Notes under the pieces: model-generated
What the model saw: the letters and a program-made list of their open reading frames with translations, nothing else
Database searches by the model: none
What the model was told of the DNA's origin: nothing
Program-made: the position numbers and the translations under genes
Origin: Gambelia wislizenii
Lineage: Eukaryota; Chordata; Lepidosauria; Squamata; Crotaphytidae
Length of the DNA stretch: 64,000 nucleotides
NCBI GenBank assembly: GCA_030847615.1
Contig: JAUMIR010000001.1
Coordinates: 89,701,501 to 89,765,500, forward strand
Reading direction: 5' to 3'
Shown here: positions 1-11,252 of the stretch, piece after piece
How positions within the stretch are numbered: position 1 is the stretch's first letter
Layout: every line of letters starts with the position of its first letter

Positions 1-260
1 AGTCCTCAGATATCAGTGTAAGGAAGGATGGGCCCAAGTTCCTCATAACAGATGTGGAAGTTGGACCAACAGTTACAGTTAACACTTTCTTGAAGCCATG
101 GCTGCTCAAATGGGGTCCACCAAGTAGTGAAAGTACATTTCCACATATGGATATTGACTATTGAATTAATTGTGGATAAATAAATGTTGAAAACACATAA
201 AGGTCTGCATCCTGTTAGTGGCATACACAAGTGTAAGTCAAACATAGGCCTACATATATC
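1..260. other. no recognised feature
   Basis: AT-rich single-copy-looking sequence. No long reading frame, SINE or LINE signature was recognised. Confidence 0.3.
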
Positions 261-600
261 TTTCTTTGGTCATTGAGGAGGTTGGTATTCTCTTCCTCCC
301 TACACAATGATCAACCTCTTCCCAGGCCCCACCATTTTGTTATGATAGCCTCTCTCCACAGCCATTCAGTGGCTGGTGGAATCCGGGGTGGGAAGACTGG
401 AATAGTGACTGTCTGTGTGTTCATAGCCAAATGAAAACATCATTCACTGAGACCTCTGGAGGACCCTGGTAGATCTCATAGATGTTGTCATCAGTTTACA
501 TCTGGCTATGGATACATAGCCAGATGCCTCTTCAATCCTTCACCCATCCTCTCCACCAGCCACTGAATGGGACAGGGTGGGGGAGGGGACTGCACCTAAA
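261..600. repeat. hairpin-bearing dispersed repeat W, copy 1
   Basis: This stretch is similar, in inverted orientation, to positions 49020-49330. Both carry the short perfect hairpin CATCTGGCTATG / CATAGCCAGATG at their centre, with related flanking text (a TCATC-rich side and a side ending in CCATCCTCyC). This suggests a non-autonomous element family. Its termini and target duplication could not be fixed by eye, and its class is unknown. Confidence 0.4.
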
Positions 601-652
601 TAGTGAGGCTTGAGAAGAGAGATGTAGCAAAGTTCCATCTGTGGAACTCTTA

Positions 653-760
653 AGGCAATGGCCACCCCCCTCTGAACAAATCTTGCCAAAGAAAACCACG
701 TGAGGGTCTCCTTAAAGTTGCTGTAAGTCAGAAACAACTTAGAAGCACACAACAACAATT
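653..760 (+). repeat. Sauria-type SINE, 3' fragment
   Basis: The right part of a tRNA-derived SINE is present: an AAGGCAATGGC block, the ATCTTGCCAAAGAAAACC block, then the Bov-B-like tail (GTAAGTCAGAAACAACTT, GCACACAACAACAA). The tRNA-like head is missing or too diverged to read. Confidence 0.7.
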
Positions 761-1800
761 GATCTTTATTTAAGATTATGGATTAAAATGTAATAACATT
801 TTTTTTTTTAGAAATAGTAACAATCATAAGAGGCTCACATACTTTCCCTCACCACTATATAGTGAAATGGTTTCAGCTATAAAATGGCTGTCCCACATAG
901 TCACTATCACTGAATCAAATTGGTTCATGGTAAATCCAGATGTAAGCACCTGAGAATCCAATCTAGGTTAATCCAACATTCTGCTTGTGAAATTTTCTAA
1001 ACTGTCTTTCTTTCTTTTCCTTCCCCCTACAATCCTTACTGTTGCTAAAAAAAAAAAAACAAACAAACAAACAGGTCCAGGAGGTTTCCCAAGCCTCCTG
1101 AACTAGCTTTTGAAGCATATGGGTGGGGAGCTGGGGGTAGGGAATTGGCCTCCTTCCAGTTCTGTTGGACTCTCTCATTCTACTGGTGGAAGTCCTCTGC
1201 TAGATTCTGCTGGCCACATCATGAACTGAATTACTCAGTGAAAGTTACTATTCATATTCTACTTAGTGGCATTTGGGCTTCAAAAGGACGAGTAAAAAAA
1301 CAAGACAAGAACTCAGTGCTGGGCAGAATCCCTTGGGATGATATATTTTGAACCTTTTCCTGTGGTACAGTCTCTGTTCCTCAAACTGTCCTTCGGTCAT
1401 AGTTTTGTAGTTTTCTTCCTTCAGAGCAGTGCAATAGAAGTATTACTCCTCCTTTGATGGTTGCGGTAGGGATATTGTCCAGTTGCCCCTCACCATTCCC
1501 TTTGTATTCTTTGCTCAAATCATGTGAAAAGTTGATTGCATTGCATGAACTGATGTTCAAGCTCCTCTCCAAACCACACTAGGATTTTAAGACATCCTGC
1601 TAAATCCAGTGTATGAAAACCATTCCTCATCAAAGAATCACTTTATCAGATTCTGAGTTCTGGCTCATACCATATATGTTCATATCTCTTGCTGACTATA
1701 AGAAGAGGTTGATGGCTTGCACATGTGAATATGCAACTGCAGAGACAGCTCTCCCAATACTTTGCTTTCAGTTCAAACACAGTTCTGCTCTATGAAGTCA
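761..1800. other. no recognised feature
   Basis: Mostly AT-rich sequence with a poly-A/CAAA run near 1045-1073. Short reading frames on both strands show no recognisable domain and look like chance frames. Confidence 0.3.
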
Positions 1801-1804
1801 GTTT

Positions 1805-2035
1805 ATTTGTATTTCTTATTGTTTATTATTTTTACATTCATAGCCTATCTATCCCCTAGTAAACCCAAGGCAGCATTCATGGCTCTGCTCTTGTCCACTT
1901 TGTCCTCACAAAAATCCTATGAGGTAGTTTAGGCTGAGAAAGAATAACTGGCCCACGGTCACCCAGTTGAGTTTCATGGCTTAGTGGGGCCTAGGATCTG
2001 GAGCAACCAAATCCCAGTCTAACACTGATAACTGT
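1805..2035 (-). repeat. LINE-like 3' tail fused to a SINE-like block (diverged)
   Basis: The sequence begins with TTTATTTGTATTT and contains CTATGAGGTAGTTTAGGCTGAGA and GGTCACCCAGTTGAG. Blocks of this kind occur in the reverse complement of widespread reptile LINE/SINE tails. It is heavily diverged and the class is uncertain. Confidence 0.4.
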
Positions 2036-2161
2036 TACAATTCACTGGGTCTTGAGCTGGTTTGGGGGAACAGAATTTTGCTGGGTTTTGCTATTTTGAG
2101 GTATGGAGAGGGGCTTAGAGGTTGCATGTTTTACAGTAGTTTTTACCCATTTTGAGTCTGT

Positions 2162-2491
2162 GGACATTTTCAGACGCCCCTTACCATGCAAGCAGCCTCC
2201 GGAGCAGTAACAAGGCTGCTGCATGGCAGGGGGTCCTTTTCGGACACCGCCGTCCCTCTTCCGGGATCATCGTGGCACGTACGTGAAGCTTTGGAAGCGG
2301 CCACGCCATATTTCAATCACGGAAGTTGCCTGTGATTGAAATATGGCACGGCTGCTTCCAAAGCTTTACATAAGTGCCATGAATGGTCCCGGAAGAGGGA
2401 CGGCGGCATCCGAAAAGGACCCCCTGCCGCACAGCAGCCTCGTTACTGCTCCGGAGGCTGCTTGCGCAGTAAGAGGTGACTGAAAATGTCC
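2162..2491. mobile_element. palindromic DNA element B (foldback MITE)
   Basis: A 330 bp near-perfect palindrome. The ends read GGACATTTTCAGACGCC and (inverted) GGACATTTTCAGTCACC. The 3 bp TGT occurs directly on both sides (2159-2161 and 2492-2494), consistent with a target-site duplication, although the right side lies in a TG run. Each arm holds an internal hairpin (GCAGCCTCCGGAGCAGTAAC... AGGCTGCTGC), then an echo of the end motif, GTCCTTTTCGGA. The centre pairs CATATTTCAATCACGG with CTGTGATTGAAATATGG. There is no coding capacity. The 3 bp duplication suggests PIF/Harbinger-type mobilisation, which is inference. Confidence 0.85.
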
Positions 2492-2798
2492 TGTGTGTGT
2501 GTGAAAAATCACCTGAAATCTGGGGGCTTAGTGGGCTGTAAGCGGGCCACACTTTGCCGACCCCATACTAATGCAACTTGCTAGGTCTTATAGATTCTGG
2601 CAGCAGATGGGGTTTGCATAATGGATTCCCAGGACCTTACACAATCAGTAGCCGGTTATAGTCTCTTCATGCTTTTTAATCCATTGCTTGACAGATTTTT
2701 TAGCCAGGAGACACTCCTGTGGACCTTCCCACTTAGTCCTGTTGGGCAGTGTTTCTTCATCTATATGATGTGGGGGGGGGTAGGATTTCCAGGCATCA

Positions 2799-2836
2799 TT
2801 ACTACTACTACTACTAATAATAATAATAATAATAAG
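2799..2836. repeat. (ACT)n/(AAT)n microsatellite
   Basis: Tandem ACT units pass into tandem AAT units. It is preceded by a run of ten G around 2772. Confidence 0.9.
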
Positions 2837-2839
2837 GGA

Positions 2840-3350
2840 TGCCCCTTTTGGAGGGTTGGAAAGCTTGTCCCTTATAGCACTAGCAGGTGTCACTTATTAC
2901 AAGGGATGCCCCCTATTTGAAGGCTGGAAAACTTTTCCTTTTACTGTATATAGACTGAACAAGATGACAAAATCCTGTATTTTGAGGTGTGGGCCCTTCA
3001 TGAAGACAGAAATGTGTGCATCTTGTAATCTATGAATGTGGCCCATATGTTAATTTTACAGAAAAACGCATGGCTAAGTTAATAAAAATCAGTACTTTCA
3101 TTTGGTATTTAGACAGAACACAAACATCCTACTAGCTGCTGCTGAATTGTCAACCCTTCAAGTCATGAATTTGCTCCTTTGAATACCCACAACACTATGG
3201 GGGGAACTCTCAATTATTTTTCTTCCCAATGTGCCAGGGACTGGCTCTTTATTTATGTCCATTGGCTGAATTGCTTTTGCTTTCCTGGAAATGGCTCAGG
3301 GACTAAGATTGGTCCAGGGACCACAATTATGAGTAGGAGTGGTGTATGGT
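2840..3350. other. no recognised feature
   Basis: Contains a short local duplication (GGATGCCCC... GGAAA) near 2838-2930. No gene or known repeat family was recognised. Confidence 0.3.
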
Positions 3351-3351
3351 T

Positions 3352-3480
3352 CATAGAATCATAGAACCATAGAGTTGGAAAAGACCACAAGGGCCATCCA
3401 GTCCAACCCCCTGCCATGCAGGAATAAACAATCAAAGCATTCCCAGCAGATGGCCATCCAGTCTCTGTAAGGGTTCATTC
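3352..3480 (-). repeat. CR1 LINE 3' end fragment
   Basis: Reverse complement of the CR1 3' terminus: a run of ATAGAATCATAG units followed by GAGTTGG, AGACCACAAGGGCCATCCAG, and CCATGCAGGAATA. In CR1 the ATTCTATG-type octamer lies at the 3' end, so this is a short minus-strand insertion. Confidence 0.9.
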
Positions 3481-3527
3481 CCTTACAGAACTTCTGATAA
3501 GCAGGGTAAGCAAAATGTATCTTAAAA

Positions 3528-3775
3528 TTTGTTGTTGTTGTGTGCCTTCAAGTTGTTTCCAACTCATAACAACTCTAAGGTGAACCTATCACTGGGTTTT
3601 CTTAACGAGATTTGTTTAGAGAGGATTTATCTTTGCTTTCCTCTGAGGCTGAGAGCATGTGACTTGCCCATGGTCACCCAGTGGGTTTCTATGGCTGAAC
3701 GGGGATTTGAACCCTGGTCTCCTGAAGTCCTAGTCTAATATTCAAACCACTGCACCACACTGCCTTCTGTCTTCA
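3528..3775 (-). repeat. Sauria-type SINE
   Basis: A nearly full-length minus-strand copy. It begins with the GTTGTTGTTGTGTGCCTTC tail and the Bov-B-like block, and ends with the tRNA-like promoter region (CCCAGTGGGTTTCTATGG, TTTGAACCCTGGTCTCC) and the CACCACACTGCC head end. Confidence 0.9.
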
Positions 3776-3904
3776 GTTCATGGTATGATATAGTATGACT
3801 GCAGACTCTTCAGCCTCTCTGGTTATAAGTTGTGAATAAGAAAACTCCAGGGTATCTTTAACATACCTCACTGGCTCCCCATCTTAAAATTGGAGATGGG
3901 TAAA

Positions 3905-4320
3905 TTACAGAATCAGAATTGGAAGAGACCAGAAGCGCCACCTAGTCCAACCCCCTGCCATGCAGGAATACACAATCAATGCACTCCTGGCAGATGTCCA
4001 TCCAGCCTCTGTTTAAACACCTCCAAAGAAGGAGACTCCACCACACTCCAAGGTAGTGTGTTCCACTGTCACACAGCTCTTACCATCAGGAAGTTCTTCC
4101 TAATGTTTAGGTGGAATCTTTTTTTCTGTAGTTTGAATCCATTGCTCCATGTCCTAGTCTCTGGAGCAGCAGAAAACAAGCTTGCTCCATCCTCAGTATG
4201 ACATCCCTTCAAATATTTTAAACATGGTTATCATGTCACCCCTTAATTTCTCTTCTCCAGGCTAAATATACCCACCTCCCTAAGCAACTCCTCATAGGGC
4301 ATGACTTCCAGACCTTTAGA
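3905..4320 (-). repeat. CR1 LINE 3' region
   Basis: Reverse complement of the terminal ~410 bp of CR1. Read on the minus strand it encodes the end of the CR1 ORF2 product (the LFSAAPET... [11 protein letters not shown]... KQRLDGHL type segment), with disruptions. The 5' side is truncated, as is usual for CR1. Confidence 0.9.
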
Positions 4321-4324
4321 TGCA

Positions 4325-6215
4325 GGCAAGGAAAGAGGAAACTGAACATTCAGTTGTTTTCTCCAGAGATAATTAATTTCATCAGTAGCTATCAGTGGTT
4401 AATCACTAGTAATGGCTAGTAATTCTGATGGCTATTTATCATCTCCAATACTAAAGGCACTTTGCTTCTGTTTACTAGTTGTTGGAACATTGTACAGTAT
4501 TCACATCCTACTTGTGGCTTCCACCAAAAAAACTGGTTGGCCACTGTGAGAACAGAATGATGGACTGGGTAGGCTTTCAGTTTGATCCAACAGGGGCTCT
4601 TAATGGTCCATGTTTTTGAAATGATAGACTTCCCAATGAGAATGATCAGCAATGAAACACATTTTTTTTTCTAAACCAGCAAATAAACAGGATGCAAATA
4701 CATTCAGCTTAGAATCTGTGGGGTGCACACCACCACATTCAGAGTAATACCTTTGATCCATCCATCCATTATTCAGATCAAGCGAAGACAGGCTTAGGGG
4801 AAATAGCAAGGCCTCTCGTGGCCCCAGAACTTTCCATCCCATTTGAAATGACATGTCAGGACACATCAATACACATCATCACATCTGCCCCTTTGACAGC
4901 ATTTCCTCCCCCACCCTGCCACTGCCGCCACCACCACCCTGCACCCGCCGCTGCCATATAAAGTTGCACAGTGGGGCGAAGGAAGGGAAGACCTGCTTTC
5001 CTCTGGAGCTTCACAATAGGAGGTCTCCCAAATCCTGTGTCAGTTTGTGTATGTCAAGGAGAGCAAGACCAGGGGGAAGGGGGTGGGGAGAGGGAGAGGG
5101 CGAGGGCAAGGGCAGGCAGGCTTCAGGCTCAGAGCCCTTGTCTGCCTGGAGTGGTGGCAAGAAGCAGGACGGGGATATTCAGAAATCAATAAGCTGACTG
5201 ATCACAGGGCCTGGCGACTCTTCGGACGAGAGCCGTTCCATGCACACGCACAGGGGCCGAACATCTGTCAGGCAAACAAAAAGCAAACTGAGCAGAACAA
5301 AGGAAAGGATTATTTTCACTCAAGTTCTTCTTCAGTCTCAGCAGGCAATGTTCAAGCCGTTCTAGCATTCAAACTCTGAGGCCTTATGGAGTCCGGGCTG
5401 TCCGGGAAATGCCAAATGGTGTTACCAAAAGACAAAAGAGGGAAGTTGGGTGGGGGCAAGGGGGAGATGAGTGTGGAGTATGGACTGAACATTCAGCATC
5501 TCTCCAAAACACAACTGGGGCACATAAGGATAAAACGTGCCAGAGAGGAACATGGGGAAAAGGCAGAAAGGGGCACTCCTTATGATAATATATGAAGACA
5601 GATCAAGTTTCTGTCTTCCAGAAGCTAACACTTACTATATTTTGCCTTTAAAAAAAACCACCCACCTAATACTAGAGAATTTTCAGTTATTGGGAAAGGA
5701 GGCAACAAGCATCCTTCCATGTGTGGAGAATGTGTTATCAGAAGCCTTAAATTTACCTCTAGGAAATTGATAAAGTCCTCAAAACAGGTTCAACAGCCTC
5801 ATAATTTTTTTTAAAGTAAATGTTTAAAACTACGTAATGTTCATCCAGTTTGGAGTTTTTGTTTGTTTGTTTTCTGTACCATTTTCTCTCTCCCTCTGTA
5901 TATTCTGATATTCTGCACAAATGGGTATAATTTTCCATTCACAATCCCAAGACTTTTGTTAATAAATACTAATGCCTTAGGTATAGAAACAAGGCACATA
6001 TTATGATATCTTATTGTCCAGTTTTTATTACAGCTCTGCCTAATCACATCACCTTAGAGACAATTGGCAGTTTTGTAAAATCAGAAATTCAGACACTCAG
6101 AGCACTACATATAAACAATGTCTTGTATACTTCCTTATGTATCAGGGAGTGGACTGAGGAACAGTCATTTCCAAGTTCCACTACCCAAGTACATACAAAT
6201 AGTGAACAGCTGCAT
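4325..6215. other. no recognised feature; GC/CpG-richer patch at 4890-5240
   Basis: No repeat family was recognised across most of this interval. From about 4890 to 5240 the sequence is GC-richer than its surroundings, with CCACCACC and GAGGGCGAGGGC-type simple sequence, so reading frames there are low complexity and I do not call them genes. It could be an unannotated regulatory or transcribed region, but nothing visible decides it. Confidence 0.25.
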
Positions 6216-6219
6216 AATA

Positions 6220-6448
6220 CAGTTGTCCCTTCATATTCGCTGGAGTTTTGTTCCAGGACCCCCGTGGATACCAAAATCCATGAATGCTCAAGTCCCATTA
6301 AAAGCAATGGCATAGCAAAATGGTGTCCCTTATATAAGATGGCAAAATCAAGGTTTGCTTTTTGGATTATTATTTTTTTAAAAATATTTTCAAGCCATGA
6401 ATACTTAAATCCGTGGATTCCAAATCCATGGATACGGAGGGACAATTG
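6220..6448. mobile_element. Tigger-like (Tc1/mariner-type) MITE, copy 1
   Basis: Terminal inverted repeats start CAGTTGTCCCTTCATATTCG and end GGAGGGACAATTG, flanked by TA on each side (6218-6219, 6449-6450). Inside are GTTCCAGGACCCCCGTGGAT and CTCAAGTCCCATTA, which resemble the ends of TcMar-Tigger elements known in amniotes. A second copy with the same length and TA flanks lies at 54572-54812. There is no transposase frame. Confidence 0.8.
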
Positions 6449-7415
6449 TACAATGGTCCAGTAAAATCTACACACGTCAAACACTGCATGCATGGAAAGG
6501 GACAAAATGCCTTAAGCACATGCAATCCAACATAGGTTCCTGCTGATTATGGAAAGTGAAACATCCTCTGTGGAAGAGGAAAGCTAAACTACTTCCTTGG
6601 CTTCAATGCTTAAAATACTACATATCTAATAGCAAAGAGAATTCATCCCTCCCGGCTCTCTCATTCCTTCTCCCCTCCCCATCTGTATACAGTGAGTTAT
6701 ATATTTTCTGCACTCAAATATGAATGGCTATTTTCTTCCTTTTAGGAGTACAATTTGCTGCTTTCATTCTTCATTTTATAATTGTTGTTACTGGCATGTA
6801 GTTCTCTCAGATGCACATCAATTTCTAGCTTAGAAGAGGCTACTAAAATGAAAACGCTCTCTTTCTCTGGGAAAAGCTGTGGTATAGCAGAGCCAGGCTT
6901 TAAAATGCCTTGGTCTTAAATGGTCAATTAAGATCCATTGGGTTTACAAAAGACCCAATATACAAAAAATATATAAGACAGTTGCTTGCATTTTTGATGA
7001 GATACAGAACAAAATTTATCACTACACCAATGTGGAAATGCTGTTGACAGCATTTTCAGTTGGCTTTCCTTCTTTACACTTCACACTAATAGGGTTCCCA
7101 TAACTCAGAGCCTGGCCTCTTCTCCCAGATCAGAGCACTGTCCTGAGCAGAAATGACTTTTTTTCTGTAAGCTGCTGGCCCCACTGCCATCTGCATTGGA
7201 AAAGCCATTACAGACTCCCCAGAAATGTCTGCCTTTCACTCATTTGTTAGAATTTATAATTTGCATACTCTCAGCAGCTGCTATTCATGCTTAATGATAT
7301 CTCCAGGCCCACCCTCTATGACATCACCAGGCCTCACCTTTTGGCTGTGAAATTTCGGGGCCTGGGATTCTCCGGTCCTTGCAATCTTATTCCCAAATGT
7401 CATTCCCATTTCTTC
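6449..7415. other. no recognised feature
   Basis: AT-rich sequence without a recognised gene or repeat family. Confidence 0.3.
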
Positions 7416-7617
7416 GGGTGCATCTACATGGTAGAAATAATTCAGTTTAACACCACTTTAACTGCCATGGCTCCATCCTACAGAATCATGGGATTTGTAG
7501 TTTTGTGAGGCACCAGCACTCTTCGTTAGAGAAGATTAAAGACCTTGTAAAACTACAGATCCCAGGATTCCATAAGATGGAGCTATAGCACTTAAAGTGG
7601 TGTCAAACTGCATATAC
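7416..7617. mobile_element. palindromic MITE M, copy 1
   Basis: The arms pair TTTAACACCACTTTAACTGCC... TGGGATTTGTAGTTTTG with the inverted partner TAAAGTGGTGTCAAACTGCA. A related copy sits at 29599-29802 inside a SINE. The ends (GGGTGCATCTACATGG) and length fit a common squamate foldback MITE. No clear target duplication is visible here. Confidence 0.75.
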
Positions 7618-8635
7618 CCCTCCTGCTCTCCATTGCCACTCATATGTGCTGAACCTGTGGTTTTCCAGATGACAGGGGAATCTTCCAGGCTAGTCTGAAG
7701 AAATGTAAACTCTCACAGTGCAGCTCCTTAATTTTTTGCCAATTGTTGTCACTAATGCATCTGCTTTTTCCCTGTTAGTGGGCTCTTTTCCATTTATTCT
7801 GGAGGCAGTTGGTTGCTGGACATAGCAATTCCTTAGATCTACACTAGGGGAGTGTGGTTTATTGAGGCTGATGTGTGATCTTATGTTTTGAAATGATCTC
7901 TTACGTGATTTTTTTCTATTCATTTTTATTGCGATTTTTCTTAGAGTTGTAGTATTATAGTACTTCTGTGCAAATTTGCAATTTCACTGTTTCACTGATG
8001 CAGTATGATGCTATAACTTAAAAAAATAAATGGAGGATAAGAGGATAAAAGAAGAATTGCACTTACCTTTGTCTTTTCTACCATCTACCTTGAAAGCATC
8101 CAGCATGAGACACATCACTGGGAAGAGGCCAAAAAATAAAATAAAATAAAATAAAATAATGGTGTGAACTGCAACAAGAGGTACATACCTACCTCTTGGG
8201 ACTTTATTAATCTGATATGTCTCAGCATTTTTTAAAAAAATCTGTTAGAGGGTGGGAATTAAACATTGAGAATTTCTGAGAATTGCCAGCAAATAGTCTT
8301 GCTGTTTGATATTAAAAGCCAATAACCGAGAACTACAGCTACAAACATCATTCTCCCAGACAAAGGTATTCAAACCCCCTTTTAAACTCAGCCTTTTTTG
8401 TGAGATGGTGTAGTGGTGGAATGGGTCCAGATCTCCTTTTGATCATGAAGTTCCTTAGGTGACATACCTACCTCCACTTACCAGCTTTCAGCCTATCTTT
8501 ATCTCATGCTCAAGTGTTATTGTGTTGTGAGGATAAAACAGGATCAGTTGACTGATGCCATCCTTAGTTCCTTGGTAGTCAGATAGGATTTCATTAGTAA
8601 GAGAAAGGCAAGTTGATTTATAGGACTTTTCAGGT
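7618..8635. other. no recognised gene; (AAAAT)n at 8131-8159
   Basis: AT-rich DNA with a short AAAAT pentanucleotide microsatellite. Nothing else was recognised. Confidence 0.35.
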
Positions 8636-8639
8636 ATTT

Positions 8640-8875
8640 TGTTGTTATTGTGTGCCTTCCAATCATTTCCGACTTATGGTGACCCTAATGCGAAGCTATC
8701 ACAGGGTTTTCTTGGCAAGATTTGTTCAGCGGAAGTTGCCTTTGCCTTCCTCTGAGGCTGAGAGAATATGACTTGCTCAAGGTCACCCAGTGGGTTTCCA
8801 TGGCTGAGCCAGGATTCAAATCCTGGTCTCCAGAGTCATAGTTCAATGCTCAAAACACTATACCATGCTGGCTCT
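8640..8875 (-). repeat. Sauria-type SINE, target of the copia element
   Basis: Minus-strand SINE with the tail block (GTGTGCCTTCCAATCATTTC) on the left and the head end CCATGCTGGCTCT on the right. The copia element integrated at the last bases of this SINE: GCTCT at 8871-8875 is repeated at 14259-14263. Confidence 0.9.
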
Positions 8876-9471
8876 TAGTGGAAATTGTTTAAAATACCAG
8901 GGTAATTATGTTGTCCCTGTTTAAACATTCACACTGTACTTCACATGCTAGTGGAGAATACAGCCAATTTAGCAAAGTTCAAAACAAACGCAGCAGCATT
9001 TACCGTTAGATTCTTAGCATACATATGAAACCAGAGCTTAGTAAATAACCAAACACCCTTTGTCTTTTCCCAAGTTGTTTACTAGCAAAATAACCACCCA
9101 AGATTCAAAAGTTAGTTTAAAAGTACGAAAAATATCTTTACTCACAGTTGGAGAGCTCTTTTCATGGTAGGTACATGAAACATCATCAAAATAAACTAAA
9201 ACTACTTAAAAATGTTTAAAAACTACATTGTTACAAAAACAATACTCAGGACTCCCCTGGCTGGGGTCCTCTTCCTTCGACGGCCATGTGGTTTGTTAAA
9301 GGAGCATGGCTTCTGGAACAAAGAAGGAAACTTAGACACTCCCCTTCATCCCAGAATTCTAATAGCAAAACTTCAGGAAGTTACATCAGCTCATCTTATA
9401 TGGCTTCTTAGTTAACTCTTCAGTAGCAAAACCATTCCCACTTATTGGACTGCAAACTATATTTTCCAACA
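8876..9471 (-). repeat. copia 3' LTR
   Basis: 596 bp, aligning along its whole length with 13662-14258. On the minus strand it starts TGTTGGAAAATATAG. The other end reads ...CCACTA, not the usual CA, as fixed by the 5 bp duplication. Confidence 0.92.
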
Positions 9472-9482
9472 CCCCCTCTCAG
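9472..9482 (-). promoter_or_regulatory. copia polypurine tract
   Basis: On the minus strand, GAGAGGGGG lies directly upstream of the 3' LTR start TGTTGG. A purine tract in this position is the usual plus-strand primer site for reverse transcription. Confidence 0.85.
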
Positions 9483-10715
9483 TCCAATAAGTGAGATATA
9501 AGTCCAAACTTTGCATGTAATCTCTGGAACACATCTCTTGGCAGTGGCTTCATCTGGATGTCCACTGTCATCTCATCTGTTGGACAATGGAGATTTTCAG
9601 ACAGGCAAAAATCGCCCCTTGCCGCGCGAGCAGCCTCCCGAAACTGCTGCGCGGCAAGGGTCTTTTTCGGACGACGCTGTGCCTCTAGCGAAGCCGTCCG
9701 TGTCACTTCCGTGAAGCTTGGGACGGCTCCGCGCCATATTTCAATCACGGGCAGCTTCCGTGCTTGAAATATGGCGCGGAGCCGTCCGAAGCTTCACGGA
9801 AGTGACACGGACGGCTTCGCTAGAGGCACAGCGTCGTCCGAAAAAGACCCTTGCCGCGCAGCAGTTTCGGGAGGCTGCTCGCGCGGCAAGGGGCGATTTT
9901 TGCCTGTCTGAAAATCTCCATAATCTCATTTTAATCACACCTTCAGTTACCAGCTTTCTAACATCATGAAACTCAGTCTTTATATGCTTGTTTCGTGGGG
10001 TCACTTTCTTCCCACTCTCAGATATCTTAATATAGCTCTGGTTATCCTCAAATACAGTCACAGGCTTTTGTCCTGAAATGCAAAAGTCAACAAACAAATC
10101 ATCAAGCAATTTTAACATATTACATGCGTGTGCCGCAGAAACATATTCTGCCTCTGTAGAAGAATAAGTTACCACATTCTGTTTAACACTATCCCAGCAG
10201 ATTGGTCCACCACCATACATAAACAGGCAACCACTTGTGGATATTGAATCCCTTCTGAATCTGGCCCAATCTGCATCTGTAAAACAAACAAGATCTGGAT
10301 TAGCATTAGCTGGTAACCTTAACTGTACATTTATGGATCCCTTTAAATATCTCAAAATTCTCTGCACTCCATTCCAAAACTTCTGCGCTGGTGCATCTAC
10401 TTTTTCTTTAAGAACTCTAACAGCATAGGCAATATCAGGCCTGGTGCCTCTGGTTAAACATTTCAGTTCCTCAATAACTCTCTTGTACATCTTATTGTTT
10501 GGCAAAAGTTCACTGTACTCATTACTCTTGTTGAATTCTGTTATCATTGGTGTGGCAACGTGATGTGCATCCTGCAATCCTAGAAGTTCTAACAAGTCAG
10601 CAATTCTCTGTTTCTCACTCAGTAGAAAAGATCCATCTTCTTCTCTTTCAATTTCAATGTCCATAAATCCTGTTACATCTTCATGTTCCTCCAGTTCAGC
10701 AATTATTTTCAAACT
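9483..10715 (-). pseudogene. copia RNase H domain and RT C-terminus, split by an insertion
   Basis: Translated from the minus strand, the segment 10712-9920 carries the copia connection and RNase H hallmarks: TRGTRPDIAYAV, RILRYLKGS, CFTDADWA, SSTEAEYVSAAH and VFEDNQSYIKI. The frame is opened at its left end by palindromic element A1 (9589-9919). The protein resumes beyond it (9588-9483) in another frame with CPTDEMTVDIQMKPLP, the conserved copia C-terminal block. An in-frame TAA at 10713-10715 separates this piece from the RT piece. RNase H would degrade the RNA of the RNA/DNA hybrid during reverse transcription. This copy is inactive. Confidence 0.92.
9589..9919. mobile_element. palindromic DNA element A1, inside copia
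   Basis: A 331 bp palindrome with ends GGAGATTTTCAGACAGGC. It is the same length and family as 28512-28842. Arms carry CTTGCCGCGCGAGCAGCCTC with its partner GCTGCGCGGCAAG, then TTTTTCGGACGACGC, an echo of the end. The flanks are AAT and ATA, so the 3 bp duplication is imperfect. The copia frame on either side is offset by exactly 334 bases modulo 3 (331 + 3), which agrees with a 3 bp duplication in a previously continuous frame. It is younger than the copia insertion. Confidence 0.9.
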
Positions 10716-11252
10716 TTACACAATCCGTTTGTAGTCAGCATCTCTCTGAGTAGCAATAAGCACATCACCATCATTAATCAGCACATATGTAAACAGTTCA
10801 TCTTGGACTTTGCTATACAGCCTTTTATTTGTTTCTCCTTTTTGAAAACCCAAACTCTCCAGTGTTGTATGCAAGTTCTCACTTTTCATAGTAACATTTC
10901 TGACATCCATCTGTTTGGATGCAGCCAAACTTAGAAACAGTTTCATAGAAATCAATTCCATATGCTTTGTTGCCTCATCTGTAGGCATTTGCTCACCATC
11001 TCCTCCTTCTGTTGACTTCTCGTGCGACACCATCCCTGCAAGGAAGCCAAGTCTCTTAGGAGGGACTCCTCTGTTAGGTCTGAGTTCATATCTGGGAGGT
11101 TCCTGATTCCGATCCTGGTGACTTCCTTCTTGTTCAGCATCTGCTTCGCCACCATCCAGATCGATCAGATTAGCTCCCACACGATTCTCTGAAACATAAT
11201 GCTGCACAAAATATTCACTCTCTGCTTCTGAAATCACAGACATGTTATCCTC
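10713..11252 (-). pseudogene. copia reverse-transcriptase region, internally deleted
   Basis: This minus-strand frame starts after an in-frame TAG (11250-11252) and ends at TAA (10713-10715). It has an acidic, PPRYELRPNRGV-type linker typical of the copia integrase-RT junction, then a short RT remnant (SLAASKQMDVRNV, LFTYVLINDGDVLIA). The N-terminal fingers and most of the palm are absent, so well over 100 residues of a normal copia RT are missing. The usual YVDD catalytic signature appears only as the degraded INDGD. This copy cannot make a functional RT. Confidence 0.85.

Noticed and set aside
4853..5379. Overlapping frames rich in Gly/Arg/Pro near 4.9-5.3 kb
   Set aside because: They come from low-complexity GAGGGC and CCACC sequence, with several frames open at once, so they are composition artefacts.
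6003..6505. Overlapping 153- and 138-codon frames on opposite strands
   Set aside because: Both overlap the Tigger-like MITE and its flanks. No domain was recognised.
9479..9969. Frames inside the A1 palindrome (SLEAQRRPKKTLAAQQF-type translations) that recur at 28.3-28.9 kb
   Set aside because: They are translations of the palindrome arms and appear on both strands because of the inverted symmetry. They are not proteins.
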